46,346 nucleotides of DNA from UBA9410 sp036123635 (GTDB lineage Bacteria > Actinomycetota > Acidimicrobiia > Acidimicrobiales > MedAcidi-G1). A program made the translations under genes and the position numbers. The DNA lies in assembly GCA_036123635.1 (NCBI GenBank), contig JAZADL010000074.1, forward strand, positions 1 through 46,346, written 5' to 3'. The notes under the pieces are model-generated. The model had not been told where the DNA came from, ran no database searches, and saw only the letters and a program-made list of their open reading frames with translations. Shown here in pieces: positions 33,598-41,940 of the stretch; position 1 is the first letter of the stretch, and each line of letters opens with the position of its first letter.

Positions 33598-34149
33598 GTG
33601 GCAGCAGCTCGGACTCGACGGTGGCGGGTGGTTGGTGGGCTGCTTGTGGATCGTTCGATGGTCCTACTGGTAGCTAATCGGCGAGGTGCCTTTGACCGGA
33701 CGATCGGTCGTCGAAACGGCCGCCTGGAGTGGACGCCACCCGGCGGCGTGGTGGATCCGGGAGAGGAGCCCCTGACTGCCCTCTCCCGCGAGGTGGTCGA
33801 GGAAACAGGCCTGATCGTGGAGCGGTGGTCTGAGGTCCTCTATCGCGTGTCGGTTGAATTTCCGGATCGCGACATGCTCCTGGGGGTGGATGTACACCGA
33901 GCGCTTTCCTGGACCGGTGAGGTGGTGCTCGAGGACCCGGATCACATCGTGGAAGATGCCCGCTTCGTGGACGCCGAGGCAGCCGGACCCCTGCTGGCTA
34001 CCGCCCCCCGTTGGGTGCGCGAACCGGTGACCGAATGGTTGGCCGGTTCCGAGGCCGGGGAGTCGGGGGTTCCTGAGTTCTCTTACGTGGCCTGCGGATC
34101 AAACTCCGGAGATCTAACGGTAGAGCGGCTGGATCCTCCCGATGGCTGA
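33598..34149 (+). CDS. NUDIX hydrolase
   Basis: From GTG 33598 the product has 183 residues. The Nudix box fits G-x5-E-x7-REVVEETGL within GGVVDPGEEPLTALSREV followed by VEETGL. Such enzymes hydrolyse nucleoside diphosphates linked to another moiety, for instance oxidised dNTPs or ADP-ribose. The last bases overlap the dinB start, so it is coupled to the error-prone polymerase; a nucleotide-cleaning role is a reasonable guess. Confidence 0.85.
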   Translation: MAAARTRRWRVVGGLLVDRSMVLLVANRRGAFDRTIGRRNGRLEWTPPGGVVDPGEEPLTALSREVVEETGLIVERWSEVLYRVSVEFPDRDMLLGVDVHRALSWTGEVVLEDPDHIVEDARFVDAEAAGPLLATAPRWVREPVTEWLAGSEAGESGVPEFSYVACGSNSGDLTVERLDPPDG

Positions 34150-35407
34150 CCGGAGACGCCCACTGGTAGCGGGAACGCCGATCCTGCATGTCGACATGGA
34201 CGCCTTCTTCGTATCGGTAGAGCTGGTTCGTCGCCCGGAACTCCGGGGACGACCGGTGGTGGTCGGTGGGGAAGGTGACCGCGGGGTGGTGGCCGCCGCC
34301 TCCTACGAGGCTCGGACGTTCGGCGTGCGGTCGGCCATGCCGTCGACGCGGGCCCGCCGAATGTGCCCGGGCCTGACCTTTCTCCCGGGAGACCATCGGC
34401 ACTACGGCGAGGTGAGCCGCCGGGTGATGGAGGTCTTCCGGCGGTACACGCCGCTTGTCGAGCCGTTGTCGCTGGACGAGGCGTTTCTTGACGTGGCCGG
34501 GTCGGAACGCCTCCACGGATCACCGGTCGACGTGGCAGCGGCCATCCGGACCGACGTCCTGACCGAGGAGAAGCTGACGTGCAGCGTAGGGGTGGCCCCC
34601 AACAAGTTCCTGGCCAAACTGGCCAGCGAACAGGCCAAGCCGTCTGCTGGTCTTACAGGACCGGTCCCCGGGAGCGGCGTGCACGTGGTTTCGGCCGACA
34701 GCATCCGGGAGTTCCTCGATCCCCTACCGGTAGAGGCGGTTTGGGGGGTGGGGCCTCGGACCTTCGAGCGCCTCCAGCGCCTCGGGGTTGCCACGGTTGG
34801 TGACCTGCGCCAGGTCCCCGAAGACACCCTGGTGTCAGCTGTGGGCCAGGCCGCCGGGACCCAGTTCTGGCGACTTTCCCGCGGGATCGATGACCGACCG
34901 GTGGACCCGGAGCAGCCGACCCGGTCGATTGGCCACGAGGAGACTTTCGCCAGAGACCTGGTGGATCCCGAAGAGGTTCACCGGGAGCTCGTCAGGATGG
35001 TGGATGCGGTGGGTCGGAGGCTCCGCGAGGTCGGGGTAGCTGGCCGCACGGTCACCGTGAAGCTCAGGTATCCGGATTTCACGACGATCAGCCGATCGCA
35101 GACCCTTTCGGAGGCCACCGACCTGGTAGTCGAGGTCCTAGAGGTGGCCATGAACCTGCTTGACACCGTGGACACGTCTCCGGGCCTCCGTCTCCTGGGG
35201 GTATCGATGAGTGGTCTCCGGGACGCTTCCGTTCGCCAGCTTCGGCTTGAAGACGTTGAGGATCCGGGATGGAGGGACGCCGAGGAGGCGGTGGAACAAA
35301 TCCGGAAACGGTTTGGTACGGCCTCGATCGGTCCGGCGGCCACCGTTGGGCCTGAAGGGCTGCAGCCCCGAGAACGAGGGGACGGACAGTGGGGTCCTGG
35401 CATCTGA
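34142..35407 (+). CDS. dinB: DNA polymerase IV (Y-family translesion polymerase)
   Basis: The 421-residue protein contains the first catalytic block LHVDMDAFFVSVE (D18, D20), GVVAAASYEARTFGVRSAMP, the second acid pair in PLSLDEAFLDVAG, CSVGVAPNKFLAKLASEQAKP, two helix-hairpin-helix motifs (GVGPRTFERLQRLGVATVGDL) and a little-finger domain. No clear clamp-binding motif at the extreme C terminus is obvious to me. It overlaps the NUDIX gene by 8 bp. Confidence 0.95.
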   Translation: MADRRRPLVAGTPILHVDMDAFFVSVELVRRPELRGRPVVVGGEGDRGVVAAASYEARTFGVRSAMPSTRARRMCPGLTFLPGDHRHYGEVSRRVMEVFRRYTPLVEPLSLDEAFLDVAGSERLHGSPVDVAAAIRTDVLTEEKLTCSVGVAPNKFLAKLASEQAKPSAGLTGPVPGSGVHVVSADSIREFLDPLPVEAVWGVGPRTFERLQRLGVATVGDLRQVPEDTLVSAVGQAAGTQFWRLSRGIDDRPVDPEQPTRSIGHEETFARDLVDPEEVHRELVRMVDAVGRRLREVGVAGRTVTVKLRYPDFTTISRSQTLSEATDLVVEVLEVAMNLLDTVDTSPGLRLLGVSMSGLRDASVRQLRLEDVEDPGWRDAEEAVEQIRKRFGTASIGPAATVGPEGLQPRERGDGQWGPGI

Positions 35408-35523
35408 GGGAGGGTTGGCGGGGTCATTACCCGTCCCGACAGGCCGGGAAGCGCGTTGTTGCTAGCAATCCGCTGTGCGATGCTGGAGGGGACCAGAACG
35501 GGCGTAGAGGCGAGGAACGATTG

Positions 35524-35922
35524 GTGCCACTGTCGGAGGATGAGGAGAGGATCCTCAGTGAGATCGAGGAGCGGTTGTCCGAGACCGACCCGGACCTCGT
35601 ACGCGAGGTGAGCGAAACCACGGTCTTTACGCAGCCCCTCCGTAGCATGAAGTGGGCAGTGGTTGGCTTCGCTGGCGGCGTGCTGGTGATGGTGGTGACC
35701 CTCTCGACGTCCTTCTTGCTGGCCTTCGTGGGTTTCCTGGTGATGCTGGGGGCCTCCCTGGCACTGGAGAGAAACGCCCGTCAGGTAGGACGGACGGGAT
35801 TGAGGGTTGTGGCCGGTTCGGGGCGGACGGCGGGCATCCGCGAGGCCGTTGGTGGCACAGGTGCTCGGGTCCGGGAGCGAATGCGTGACCGATTCCGTCG
35901 GGGCGATCACGGCCAGGCCTGA
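35524..35922 (+). CDS. DUF3040 membrane protein
   Basis: The 132-residue protein begins MPLSEDEERILSEIEERL, the hallmark of DUF3040, and has two adjacent membrane segments (about 43-62 and 64-82) with a basic C-terminal tail (GTGARVRERMRDRFRRG). This family is confined largely to actinobacteria and usually lies just upstream of mraZ, as here. The function is unknown. GTG 35524 follows GAGGA at 8 bases spacing. The preceding gap (35408-35523) shows nothing else certain. Confidence 0.88.
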   Translation: MPLSEDEERILSEIEERLSETDPDLVREVSETTVFTQPLRSMKWAVVGFAGGVLVMVVTLSTSFLLAFVGFLVMLGASLALERNARQVGRTGLRVVAGSGRTAGIREAVGGTGARVRERMRDRFRRGDHGQA

Positions 35923-35962
35923 GGCGACCTTCTCCGGAGGGGAGTTCGGCCAGATCGGAGCC

Positions 35963-36853
35963 ATGGTCCGAGAACGTGTCCTGGCCGTAGATGTCGGAGG
36001 CACGAAGTTGGCTGCCGGTGTCGTCGACCCAGACGGCCGAGTTGGGAGTCAGGCTCGTGTCCCTACCGGCGGCCGGAACGCCGACGAACTCTTTGAGTCC
36101 CTGGCCGGCCTTGTCGAACCGCTGCTGGATGCGGAATCAGTGACCGGAATTGGAGTCGGCTGCGGGGGTCCCATGTCGGCCGACGGGGGCTTGGTATCGC
36201 CGCTGAACATTCCGCAGTGGCGGGACTTCGCTCTTGCCGGGCACTTGGCGGACCGCACCGGCCTGCCGGTGGTGGTGGACAATGACGCCAAGGCCCTGGC
36301 CCTGGGCGAAGGGTGGTGTGGGGCGGCGGTCGGCAATCGGGATTACCTAGCCATGGTGGTGTCTACGGGCGTGGGTGGCGGACTGGTCGTAGACGGCCGC
36401 CTCCTGCACGGTGCGGCGGGCAATGCTGGCCACATCGGGCACGTGGTGGTGGAACCGGACGGTCCGGCTTGCGCCTGCGGGCGTCGGGGATGCTTGGAGA
36501 CGGTGGCCTCCGGTCCGGCGATCCAACGAGAGACCGGTCGACCGGCTTCGGAGGCCGACCTGGAGGTCCGACGTCGGACTGGTGACCTAGTTGGACAGGC
36601 GGTGGCCACGGTGGTGAACCTGCTTGATATCCCACTGGTCGTGGTGGCTGGTTCGGTGGCCCTGGGCTTTGGCGTTCCATTCTTCGAGGCGGCCCAGGAA
36701 CGTCTCGACCGAGAGTGCGGACTGGAGTTCACGCGAGACGCGAGGATCGTTCCAGCCGGACTTGGGGCCGATGGGCCGCTGGTCGGAGCGGCAGCCCTGT
36801 GGCACCACGCTCGCCGGAGGTCGGAGGAGGCCGGGGTGGAGGGCACGTCGTGA
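35963..36853 (+). CDS. ROK-family sugar kinase (probable glucokinase)
   Basis: The 296-residue kinase has the phosphate loop VLAVDVGGTKLAAGVV, sugar-binding VVVDNDAKALALGEGW with GVGGGLVVDGRLLHGAAGNAGHIGH, and the ROK zinc motif CACGRRGCLE. Glucose is the commonest substrate; N-acetyl sugars are alternatives. In Streptomyces, glkA also lies in this broad chromosomal neighbourhood. ATG 35963; it overlaps the next small gene by 4 bp. Confidence 0.88.
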   Translation: MVRERVLAVDVGGTKLAAGVVDPDGRVGSQARVPTGGRNADELFESLAGLVEPLLDAESVTGIGVGCGGPMSADGGLVSPLNIPQWRDFALAGHLADRTGLPVVVDNDAKALALGEGWCGAAVGNRDYLAMVVSTGVGGGLVVDGRLLHGAAGNAGHIGHVVVEPDGPACACGRRGCLETVASGPAIQRETGRPASEADLEVRRRTGDLVGQAVATVVNLLDIPLVVVAGSVALGFGVPFFEAAQERLDRECGLEFTRDARIVPAGLGADGPLVGAAALWHHARRRSEEAGVEGTS

Positions 36854-37125
36854 ACGGATGGATGGTTCGGGCGGCCATAGCTGTTGCCGTTAGGCCGTGG
36901 CTCTGGTTGGTGGCCGCCCGTCAGACTGTCCGGCTAGCCAGTCGGGGGTGGTGGCGGCGCCCACCATTTTTTCCCGTCCCGGCGGCTCCCTACGCCCGCT
37001 TCCGGAGCATTACCCAGTACGGCGATCCGGAAGCCCCACCCACAGTGGCTGATGTGCTGGTGTGGTTGTCCTGGGCCCGGAGGTTTCCGGAAACGGCACC
37101 GGGTAACTGCCGGGAGGATGACTAA
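36850..37125 (+). CDS. Small uncharacterised protein
   Basis: The 91-residue product (GTG, overlapping the kinase stop by 4 bp) starts with a hydrophobic/tryptophan-rich stretch (RPWLWLVAARQTVRLASRGWWRR), then a proline-rich FFPVPAAPYARFRSITQYGDP and a C-terminal helix. Similar small proteins near the same genes in other actinobacteria may exist, but I cannot name a family. Translation coupling to the kinase supports it being real. Confidence 0.65.
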   Translation: MNGWMVRAAIAVAVRPWLWLVAARQTVRLASRGWWRRPPFFPVPAAPYARFRSITQYGDPEAPPTVADVLVWLSWARRFPETAPGNCREDD

Positions 37126-37131
37126 CCAGCC

Positions 37132-37782
37132 GTGAGCGGAACGACCTCGTCAACGTGGGATGTCCGATGGCCAACCGGGACGGTGGCTGAACGCCATGGC
37201 CTTCTCGACCCGATTGATGGTCGGGTTGTGCTCGTCCACCGGGTGGACCGTCCGACGATGGTGCTGGGTTCCGCCCAGCGTGACGTGGTCGTCCGCTGTG
37301 GAATCGACGTGGTCCGTCGACGGTCGGGTGGGGGAGCGGTTCTCCTCCGACCCGGCGAGGTGGTTTGGACTGACTTCCTAGTACCCCGAGGGGACCGATT
37401 GTGGGACGACGACGTAGGTCGGTCGGCCTGGTGGGTGGGTGAAGTCTGGCGAGCGGCTTTGGCCGACCTGGGCGTGGAAGGGACGGTTCATCAAGGCGCT
37501 CTAGAGGAGGGCCGTTGGGGAGGCCTGGTGTGTTTTGCCGGCCGAGGGCCAGGTGAGGTTCTGGTGGAGGGTCGCAAGGTCGTTGGCATCTCCCAACGGA
37601 GGGACCGGTCCGGGGCGCGGTTCCAGTGCACGGCGCTCCTGGCGTGGCCGACCGATGTCCTGGTGGACCTGCTAGGGCTGACGCCCGCCGACGAAGCCCT
37701 TCGGGATCTAGAGGCCATGGCCGCCCCAGCGGGGGTGGATTCGGACGACCTCGTCAAGTCCCTCCTGTCACACCTCCCCTAA
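37132..37782 (+). CDS. Lipoate-protein ligase A-like protein
   Basis: The 216-residue protein fits the biotin/lipoate ligase fold: VVRRRSGGGAVLL at about 60-72 (lipoyl-AMP-binding loop) and GRKVVGISQRRDRSGARFQC at about 146-165 (with the conserved K149). It is shorter than E. coli LplA, lacking the C-terminal accessory domain, as in bipartite or octanoyltransferase-type relatives. It could modify the E2 lipoyl domain encoded at 14.4-15.7 kb, which is inference. Confidence 0.82.
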   Translation: MSGTTSSTWDVRWPTGTVAERHGLLDPIDGRVVLVHRVDRPTMVLGSAQRDVVVRCGIDVVRRRSGGGAVLLRPGEVVWTDFLVPRGDRLWDDDVGRSAWWVGEVWRAALADLGVEGTVHQGALEEGRWGGLVCFAGRGPGEVLVEGRKVVGISQRRDRSGARFQCTALLAWPTDVLVDLLGLTPADEALRDLEAMAAPAGVDSDDLVKSLLSHLP

Positions 37783-37820
37783 TCCACCCGAGTTCACTTC
37801 ACCGGACCGCTTCGATAGCT

Positions 37821-37844
37821 GAGGCCTCCTAACGACGAGGCCTC
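37821..37844 (+). terminator. Hairpin from duplicated GAGGCCTC
   Basis: GAGGCCTC occurs at 37821-37828 and 37837-37844; because it is self-complementary, the two copies pair as an 8-bp stem with loop CTAACGAC. It lies 38 bp after the lipoate-ligase-like gene and about 50 bp before the mraZ promoter. Only a weak T-rich tail (CTGGTTCT) follows, so the terminator call is moderate. Confidence 0.5.
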
Positions 37845-37898
37845 CTGGTTCTCCCGCCGACGGCCCCAGCCCCGCGGTTTATCAGGTGGGTCCCGCCC

Positions 37899-37932
37899 TT
37901 GTGTTGGTGGGAGAAAGTGGGATAGAGTGGGA
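37899..37932 (+). promoter_or_regulatory. mraZ promoter overlapped by three MraZ boxes
   Basis: A -35 TTGTGT (37899-37904), an 18-base spacer and a -10 TAGAGT (37923-37928) form a plausible sigma-70-type promoter. Three identical GTGGGA boxes at 37907-37912, 37917-37922 and 37927-37932, exactly 10 bp apart, cover the spacer and -10. Direct TGGGN repeats with 5-base spacing are the known MraZ operator, so autorepression of the dcw cluster is strongly suggested. A further GTGGGT (37886) is out of phase. A long leader (about 90 bases) follows to the mraZ start. Confidence 0.85.
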
Positions 37933-38027
37933 CACAATGTCAGTGATGTGGGGAATCGGGGCGACATTGTCCTCCGGTGGGTCCCATCGCTCCGGTTGGA
38001 GAGACGAGAGGGAAGGAGGGACCGGAC

Positions 38028-38453
38028 ATGGCATTCGTGGGAACCCACGAACGTTCGTTGGACGACAAGGGTCGCATGGTCCTCCCGGCCAGATTCCGGA
38101 GCCACTTCTCGGGTGTGGTCTACCTCTCCCCGGGCGACGGCTGCATTTCTCTCTGGCCGTCGGAGCGTTTCGACCTGATGGTGGCCAGCGTGGAGGAGAA
38201 GATTCGTTCCGGCGAACTAGAGCCCAACGTGCGTCGTGGCGTCTCCTCTGGTTCCGTGGAGGTCAGCCCCGACGCCCAGGGACGGGTGATGCTTCCCGAG
38301 AGGTTGCGCGCTTTCGCCCGGCTGGAACACGAGGTGGTGGTCTGCGGGGCCATCGACCGGATCGAGATCTGGAACCCCGCCACTTGGACGGAAATGGCAC
38401 CAGACCTAGATCGCCTGGTGGCCGATGCCTTCGTGATTACCGGCGGGATCTGA
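38028..38453 (+). CDS. mraZ: Transcriptional regulator MraZ
   Basis: The 141-residue protein has two SpoVT-AbrB-like repeats, each with the DxxGR motif: DDKGRMVLPARFR (about 13-25) and DAQGRVMLPERLR (about 84-96). It forms a ring-shaped oligomer and represses its own dcw promoter through GTGGGA repeats, three of which sit 95-121 bases upstream. GGGAAGGAGGG precedes the ATG. An extended upstream frame is not needed. Confidence 0.95.
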   Translation: MAFVGTHERSLDDKGRMVLPARFRSHFSGVVYLSPGDGCISLWPSERFDLMVASVEEKIRSGELEPNVRRGVSSGSVEVSPDAQGRVMLPERLRAFARLEHEVVVCGAIDRIEIWNPATWTEMAPDLDRLVADAFVITGGI

Positions 38454-38698
38454 CCGACGCGACTCGGACCGAGAGGAAGTACGCACCACGACAACCACAG
38501 ACCATGACGACCGGTCACCGACCGGTTCGTCCCTGGACCGTCCCCCGGTCGGCAGGATGGGAGGCCCCTACTCCGCCCGCTTGCCATCTAGCCCGATTCG
38601 GGGAGACATCCCGACGTGCGCCAGCTGGTCGGGGGACGGTCGAGGGACGGGCTACCGGGACCGGCTTCGTTGAGGTCTACGGATCGGCGGACCGGACC
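38454..38698 (+). other. Long interval between mraZ and rsmH
   Basis: This 245-base interval is unusual in an otherwise tightly packed cluster. It carries GC-rich self-pairing elements such as ACCGGT-CACCG-ACCGGT near 38509-38525. It also holds an in-frame ATG at 38504 with GAGGAAG about 30 bases upstream, which would extend RsmH by 65 residues of low conservation-looking sequence. N-terminal extensions of RsmH are known in mycobacteria, so the interval is either a leader or a coding extension. Confidence 0.4.
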
Positions 38699-39661
38699 AT
38701 GACAGAACAGGGCAGGGAGGACTTCGGGGAGCGGTCTACCGGCTTTGAGCATCAGCCAGTAATGGTGGCCGAGGTTTTGGAGGCCCTGGCTGACGTGCCC
38801 TCCGGTGTCGTACTGGATGCGACGGTTGGTGGTGGAGGTCATGCCGAAGCCATCCTGACGACGAGGAGCGATCTCCGGGTCCTCGGAATCGACCGCGATG
38901 ACCAGGCGCTGGCAGCTAGCGCCTCCCGGCTGGCCCCGTTTGGTAACCGGATCGAACTGCACCGGGCTGCCTTCACTGACCTTGGCTCCGTACTGGATGG
39001 TTCCGGTGTGGCCTACCTGGTCGGCTTCTTGTTCGACTTGGGTGTCTCCTCTCCACAACTTGACCGGATCGAGCGGGGGTTCAGCTATCGGAAGGCCGGG
39101 CCACTGGATATGCGCATGGACCGTCGCCAGGCCATGACGGCGGCCGATGTCGTGAACGGCTACGACGAGCGCTCTTTGGCCCGCGTACTCGTCGGTCACG
39201 CTGACGAGCGCTACGCCAGGCGTATCGCCCGCGCTGTGGTGGCCGCTCGTCCGGTGTCGGACACAGCGCACCTAGCCGAGATCGTTCGTGACGCCATTCC
39301 CGCCGCGACGCGCCGCCGTGGTGGACACCCAGCAAAGCGCACTTTCCAGGCTGTTCGTATCGAGGTCAACGCCGAGTTGGATCAACTGGATAACGCCCTA
39401 GACGAGGCAATCCGCCGACTGGTCCCAACCGGTCGGGGCGCCGTTCTGTCTTACCACTCCGGCGAGGACCGCATCGTTAAGCACGGGTTCGACCGGGCAG
39501 CCACCGGCGGTTGCATCTGTCCTCGCCTGCTGCCGTGCACCTGTGGGGCGACCTCCTTGGCGGTGATACCCCGACGGGCCGGCCGTGTCCCGTCAGAGAA
39601 CGAAGCCCGGGATAACCCGCGATCAGCTAGCGCTCGCCTTCGGGTACTGGAACGCCGATGA
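38699..39661 (+). CDS. rsmH: 16S rRNA (cytosine-1402-N4)-methyltransferase
   Basis: The 320-residue SAM-dependent enzyme methylates C1402 of 16S rRNA. It starts with FEHQPVMVAEVLEAL (13-27), then the SAM loop DATVGGGGHAEAIL (40-53), LGIDRDDQAL, FDLGVSSPQLDRIERGFSYRKAGPLDMRM and SYHSGEDRIVKHGF. The ATG at 38699 is where similarity begins; ATG 38504 is an alternative. The stop overlaps the next start by 4 bp. Confidence 0.93.
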   Translation: MTEQGREDFGERSTGFEHQPVMVAEVLEALADVPSGVVLDATVGGGGHAEAILTTRSDLRVLGIDRDDQALAASASRLAPFGNRIELHRAAFTDLGSVLDGSGVAYLVGFLFDLGVSSPQLDRIERGFSYRKAGPLDMRMDRRQAMTAADVVNGYDERSLARVLVGHADERYARRIARAVVAARPVSDTAHLAEIVRDAIPAATRRRGGHPAKRTFQAVRIEVNAELDQLDNALDEAIRRLVPTGRGAVLSYHSGEDRIVKHGFDRAATGGCICPRLLPCTCGATSLAVIPRRAGRVPSENEARDNPRSASARLRVLERR

Positions 39662-40074
39662 CTGCTGTTCTGGGTCCGGAGCGGCTGCCCCGGTCTGCGA
39701 CCGACCGCCAGATTTCCGGGTCGTCGACGCGAACGGCCACCCGACCAGCCGTTGGGGTCCTCGGAGCGCTAGCCGTGGTCGGGTTCTTCGCCACATTGCT
39801 GAGCTTGGCGGCTTTCCACAGCATCGTGGTCAGCGGACAGTTCGAGTTCGACCGCCTTCAGGGACGACTGGAAGACGGCCACGAACGGGCCCAGGTCCTC
39901 CGAGCTGAGGTAGCTCGCCTGGAGAGTCCGAGTCGAATCCTGGAGGTAGCCAATGGGCGATTAGGCATGGTGTTCCCACCGGCCCGGGTGTACCTACCAT
40001 CGGTGACTCTTAACGACGGACCGACCAATCTCAAAGCACCCGAGGGTGATCCCTTCTCCGGATCGACCCGATGA
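39658..40074 (+). CDS. ftsL: FtsL-like small bitopic division protein
   Basis: The 138-residue protein has a basic cytoplasmic N terminus, one membrane segment (about 33-58), a short heptad-like coiled coil (FDRLQGRLEDGHERAQVLRAEVARLE) and a final region RLGMVFPPARVYLP. That last block is typical of FtsL/FtsB-type actinobacterial proteins. Position between rsmH and ftsI with 4-bp overlaps on both sides supports FtsL, which recruits and regulates FtsI/FtsW at the septum. Confidence 0.82.
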   Translation: MTAVLGPERLPRSATDRQISGSSTRTATRPAVGVLGALAVVGFFATLLSLAAFHSIVVSGQFEFDRLQGRLEDGHERAQVLRAEVARLESPSRILEVANGRLGMVFPPARVYLPSVTLNDGPTNLKAPEGDPFSGSTR

Positions 40075-41939
40075 GTCGACAGCCCGACGGGTTGGCGGTC
40101 CGCGGGCGGGGAGCGGGAATCGACGTTCCCCGGTACGACGCCTATCGACGCTTCCGCCGGAGGGCTGTCCTAGTTGGTGTCCTTTTAGCGGGGATAGCCG
40201 GCCTCTTCGGATGGCGTCTGGCCACCCTGCAACTCCTCGATCCCGACCGATTCGTAGCCCACGGAGAGTTACAGCGCATCAAGACTGTTCCCCTCCAAGC
40301 GGCCCGGGGTGCCATCGTGGATCGCAACGGTGTCGACCTCGTCCTTTCAGTGCCGCGTGTGTCGGTATGGGCTAATCCGCTCCAGGTGGAGGATCCGGTC
40401 AGGGCGGCGAGGGTGCTGTCCAGCGTCCTGGACGCCGACGTTTCGCTTCTGGAGCAGCGACTATCTAAGGATTCCCAGTTCGTCTGGCTGGGACGCCAGG
40501 TCTCCGACGAGACGGCCGAGGCGGTCCTCCGACTGGGCGTGGTCGGTGTCTACTTCGACGAGGAACAAGCACGGGTTCGACCGGGCGGAGACTCGGCCTT
40601 AGCCGTCCTGGGGCGGACTGACATCGACGCCAAGGGTATTAGCGGCATGGAACTGGTTTACGACAGTCTCCTGTCGGGTACCGACGGCGAAAAGATCGTG
40701 GAGAGAGGACTTCGGGGCGTCGCTATACCGGGTGGAGAGTATTCGGTGGAGCCAGCTACCCACGGACGGACCCTGGTCCTGACCCTGGATCGGGCCCTCC
40801 AGTTTGAAGCGGAGAGGTTGTTGATTGAAGGGGTGGAGCTGGCCGACGCCCAGGGCGGAGTTTTGGTGGCCATGGACCCGGCGACCGGGCAGATCCTGGC
40901 TTCGACCACGGTCCGGAGAGATGAGGACGGCCTAGTCCGGACCTCCAGCGAACACCGAGCTGTCACATGGACCTACGAGCCTGGCTCCATCATCAAACCC
41001 CTGACCTTTTCGGGCGTCTTGAGCGAGGCGGTAGCCGCTCCCGAGACCGTGCGCGAGGTGCCGGGACGTTTGGAAGTTCACGACGCCACTTTCAAGGACA
41101 CTCCGGCTCACGATCCCGAGGAACTCACAGTGGGCGACATTGTCCGTCGATCCTCCAACGTGGGCACCATCCTGTGGGCCCGGGACTTGGGTTCAGAGGC
41201 CCTCCACGAGGAGTTTCGGGAGTTCGGGCTGGGCTCGGTTACCGATCTGGACTTTCCGGGGGAGGCCCGAGGAATCCTCGAACCGGTGGGGCGTTGGTCC
41301 GGGACGTCGCTGCCCACCATTGCAATTGGCCAGGGCGTGGCTGTCACCCCGCTCCAAATGCTGACCGCCTACGCCACCCTGGCTAATGGTGGAATTAGGC
41401 CCGCGCCCACCTTGGTGCTTGGGACGCGGGACGATGGTGGGATGTTCAGCCCCCGTCGTGTCCGGCCGTCAATGACGGTCGTGTCGGCTGCCGTCGCCTC
41501 TGAGGTGGTGGCCATGATGGAGAGGGTGGTGGAGTCCGGTACCGGTACCAAGGCCCAGGTGGCCGGCTACCGCGTCGCTGGCAAGACCGGCACTGCATGG
41601 AAACCGCAGTCGTCTGGGGGGTATGGCAGCAAAGGCGACCGGACCTACGTGGCCAGCTTCGCCGGGTTCCTTCCGGCAGAGGCACCTCGGTTAGCGGTGC
41701 TGGTGGTTGTCGACGAGCCGGCCGGGCATAGCTATTCGGGCGGACGGGCGGCGGCCCCGGTGTTTGCCGAGTTTGCCCGGTTCGCAGTCCGGCAACTGCG
41801 AATTCCGTCGGTCGATGAGCGAATCGGCTTAGAGCATGCTGGTCGTGTGATGGCCATGACCCCAGCCCGCCACCGAATTCTTACCGAAGCGGCCGAGGCA
41901 GCCCGTCTTGAGGCCGCCGGGGCCACGATCGGAGACTGA
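40071..41939 (+). CDS. ftsI: Septal peptidoglycan transpeptidase FtsI (class B PBP)
   Basis: The 622-residue protein has a single N-terminal membrane anchor (about 31-50), a pedestal domain starting with AARGAIVDRNGVDLVLS, and the transpeptidase domain. Its motifs are the nucleophile S306-IIK309 in YEPGSIIKP, S361-S362-N363 and K505-T506-G507. No PASTA repeats follow, unlike some actinobacterial class B enzymes. It cross-links septal wall together with FtsW. It starts by ATGA overlap with ftsL. Confidence 0.94.
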   Translation: MSRQPDGLAVRGRGAGIDVPRYDAYRRFRRRAVLVGVLLAGIAGLFGWRLATLQLLDPDRFVAHGELQRIKTVPLQAARGAIVDRNGVDLVLSVPRVSVWANPLQVEDPVRAARVLSSVLDADVSLLEQRLSKDSQFVWLGRQVSDETAEAVLRLGVVGVYFDEEQARVRPGGDSALAVLGRTDIDAKGISGMELVYDSLLSGTDGEKIVERGLRGVAIPGGEYSVEPATHGRTLVLTLDRALQFEAERLLIEGVELADAQGGVLVAMDPATGQILASTTVRRDEDGLVRTSSEHRAVTWTYEPGSIIKPLTFSGVLSEAVAAPETVREVPGRLEVHDATFKDTPAHDPEELTVGDIVRRSSNVGTILWARDLGSEALHEEFREFGLGSVTDLDFPGEARGILEPVGRWSGTSLPTIAIGQGVAVTPLQMLTAYATLANGGIRPAPTLVLGTRDDGGMFSPRRVRPSMTVVSAAVASEVVAMMERVVESGTGTKAQVAGYRVAGKTGTAWKPQSSGGYGSKGDRTYVASFAGFLPAEAPRLAVLVVVDEPAGHSYSGGRAAAPVFAEFARFAVRQLRIPSVDERIGLEHAGRVMAMTPARHRILTEAAEAARLEAAGATIGD

Positions 41940-41940
41940 G

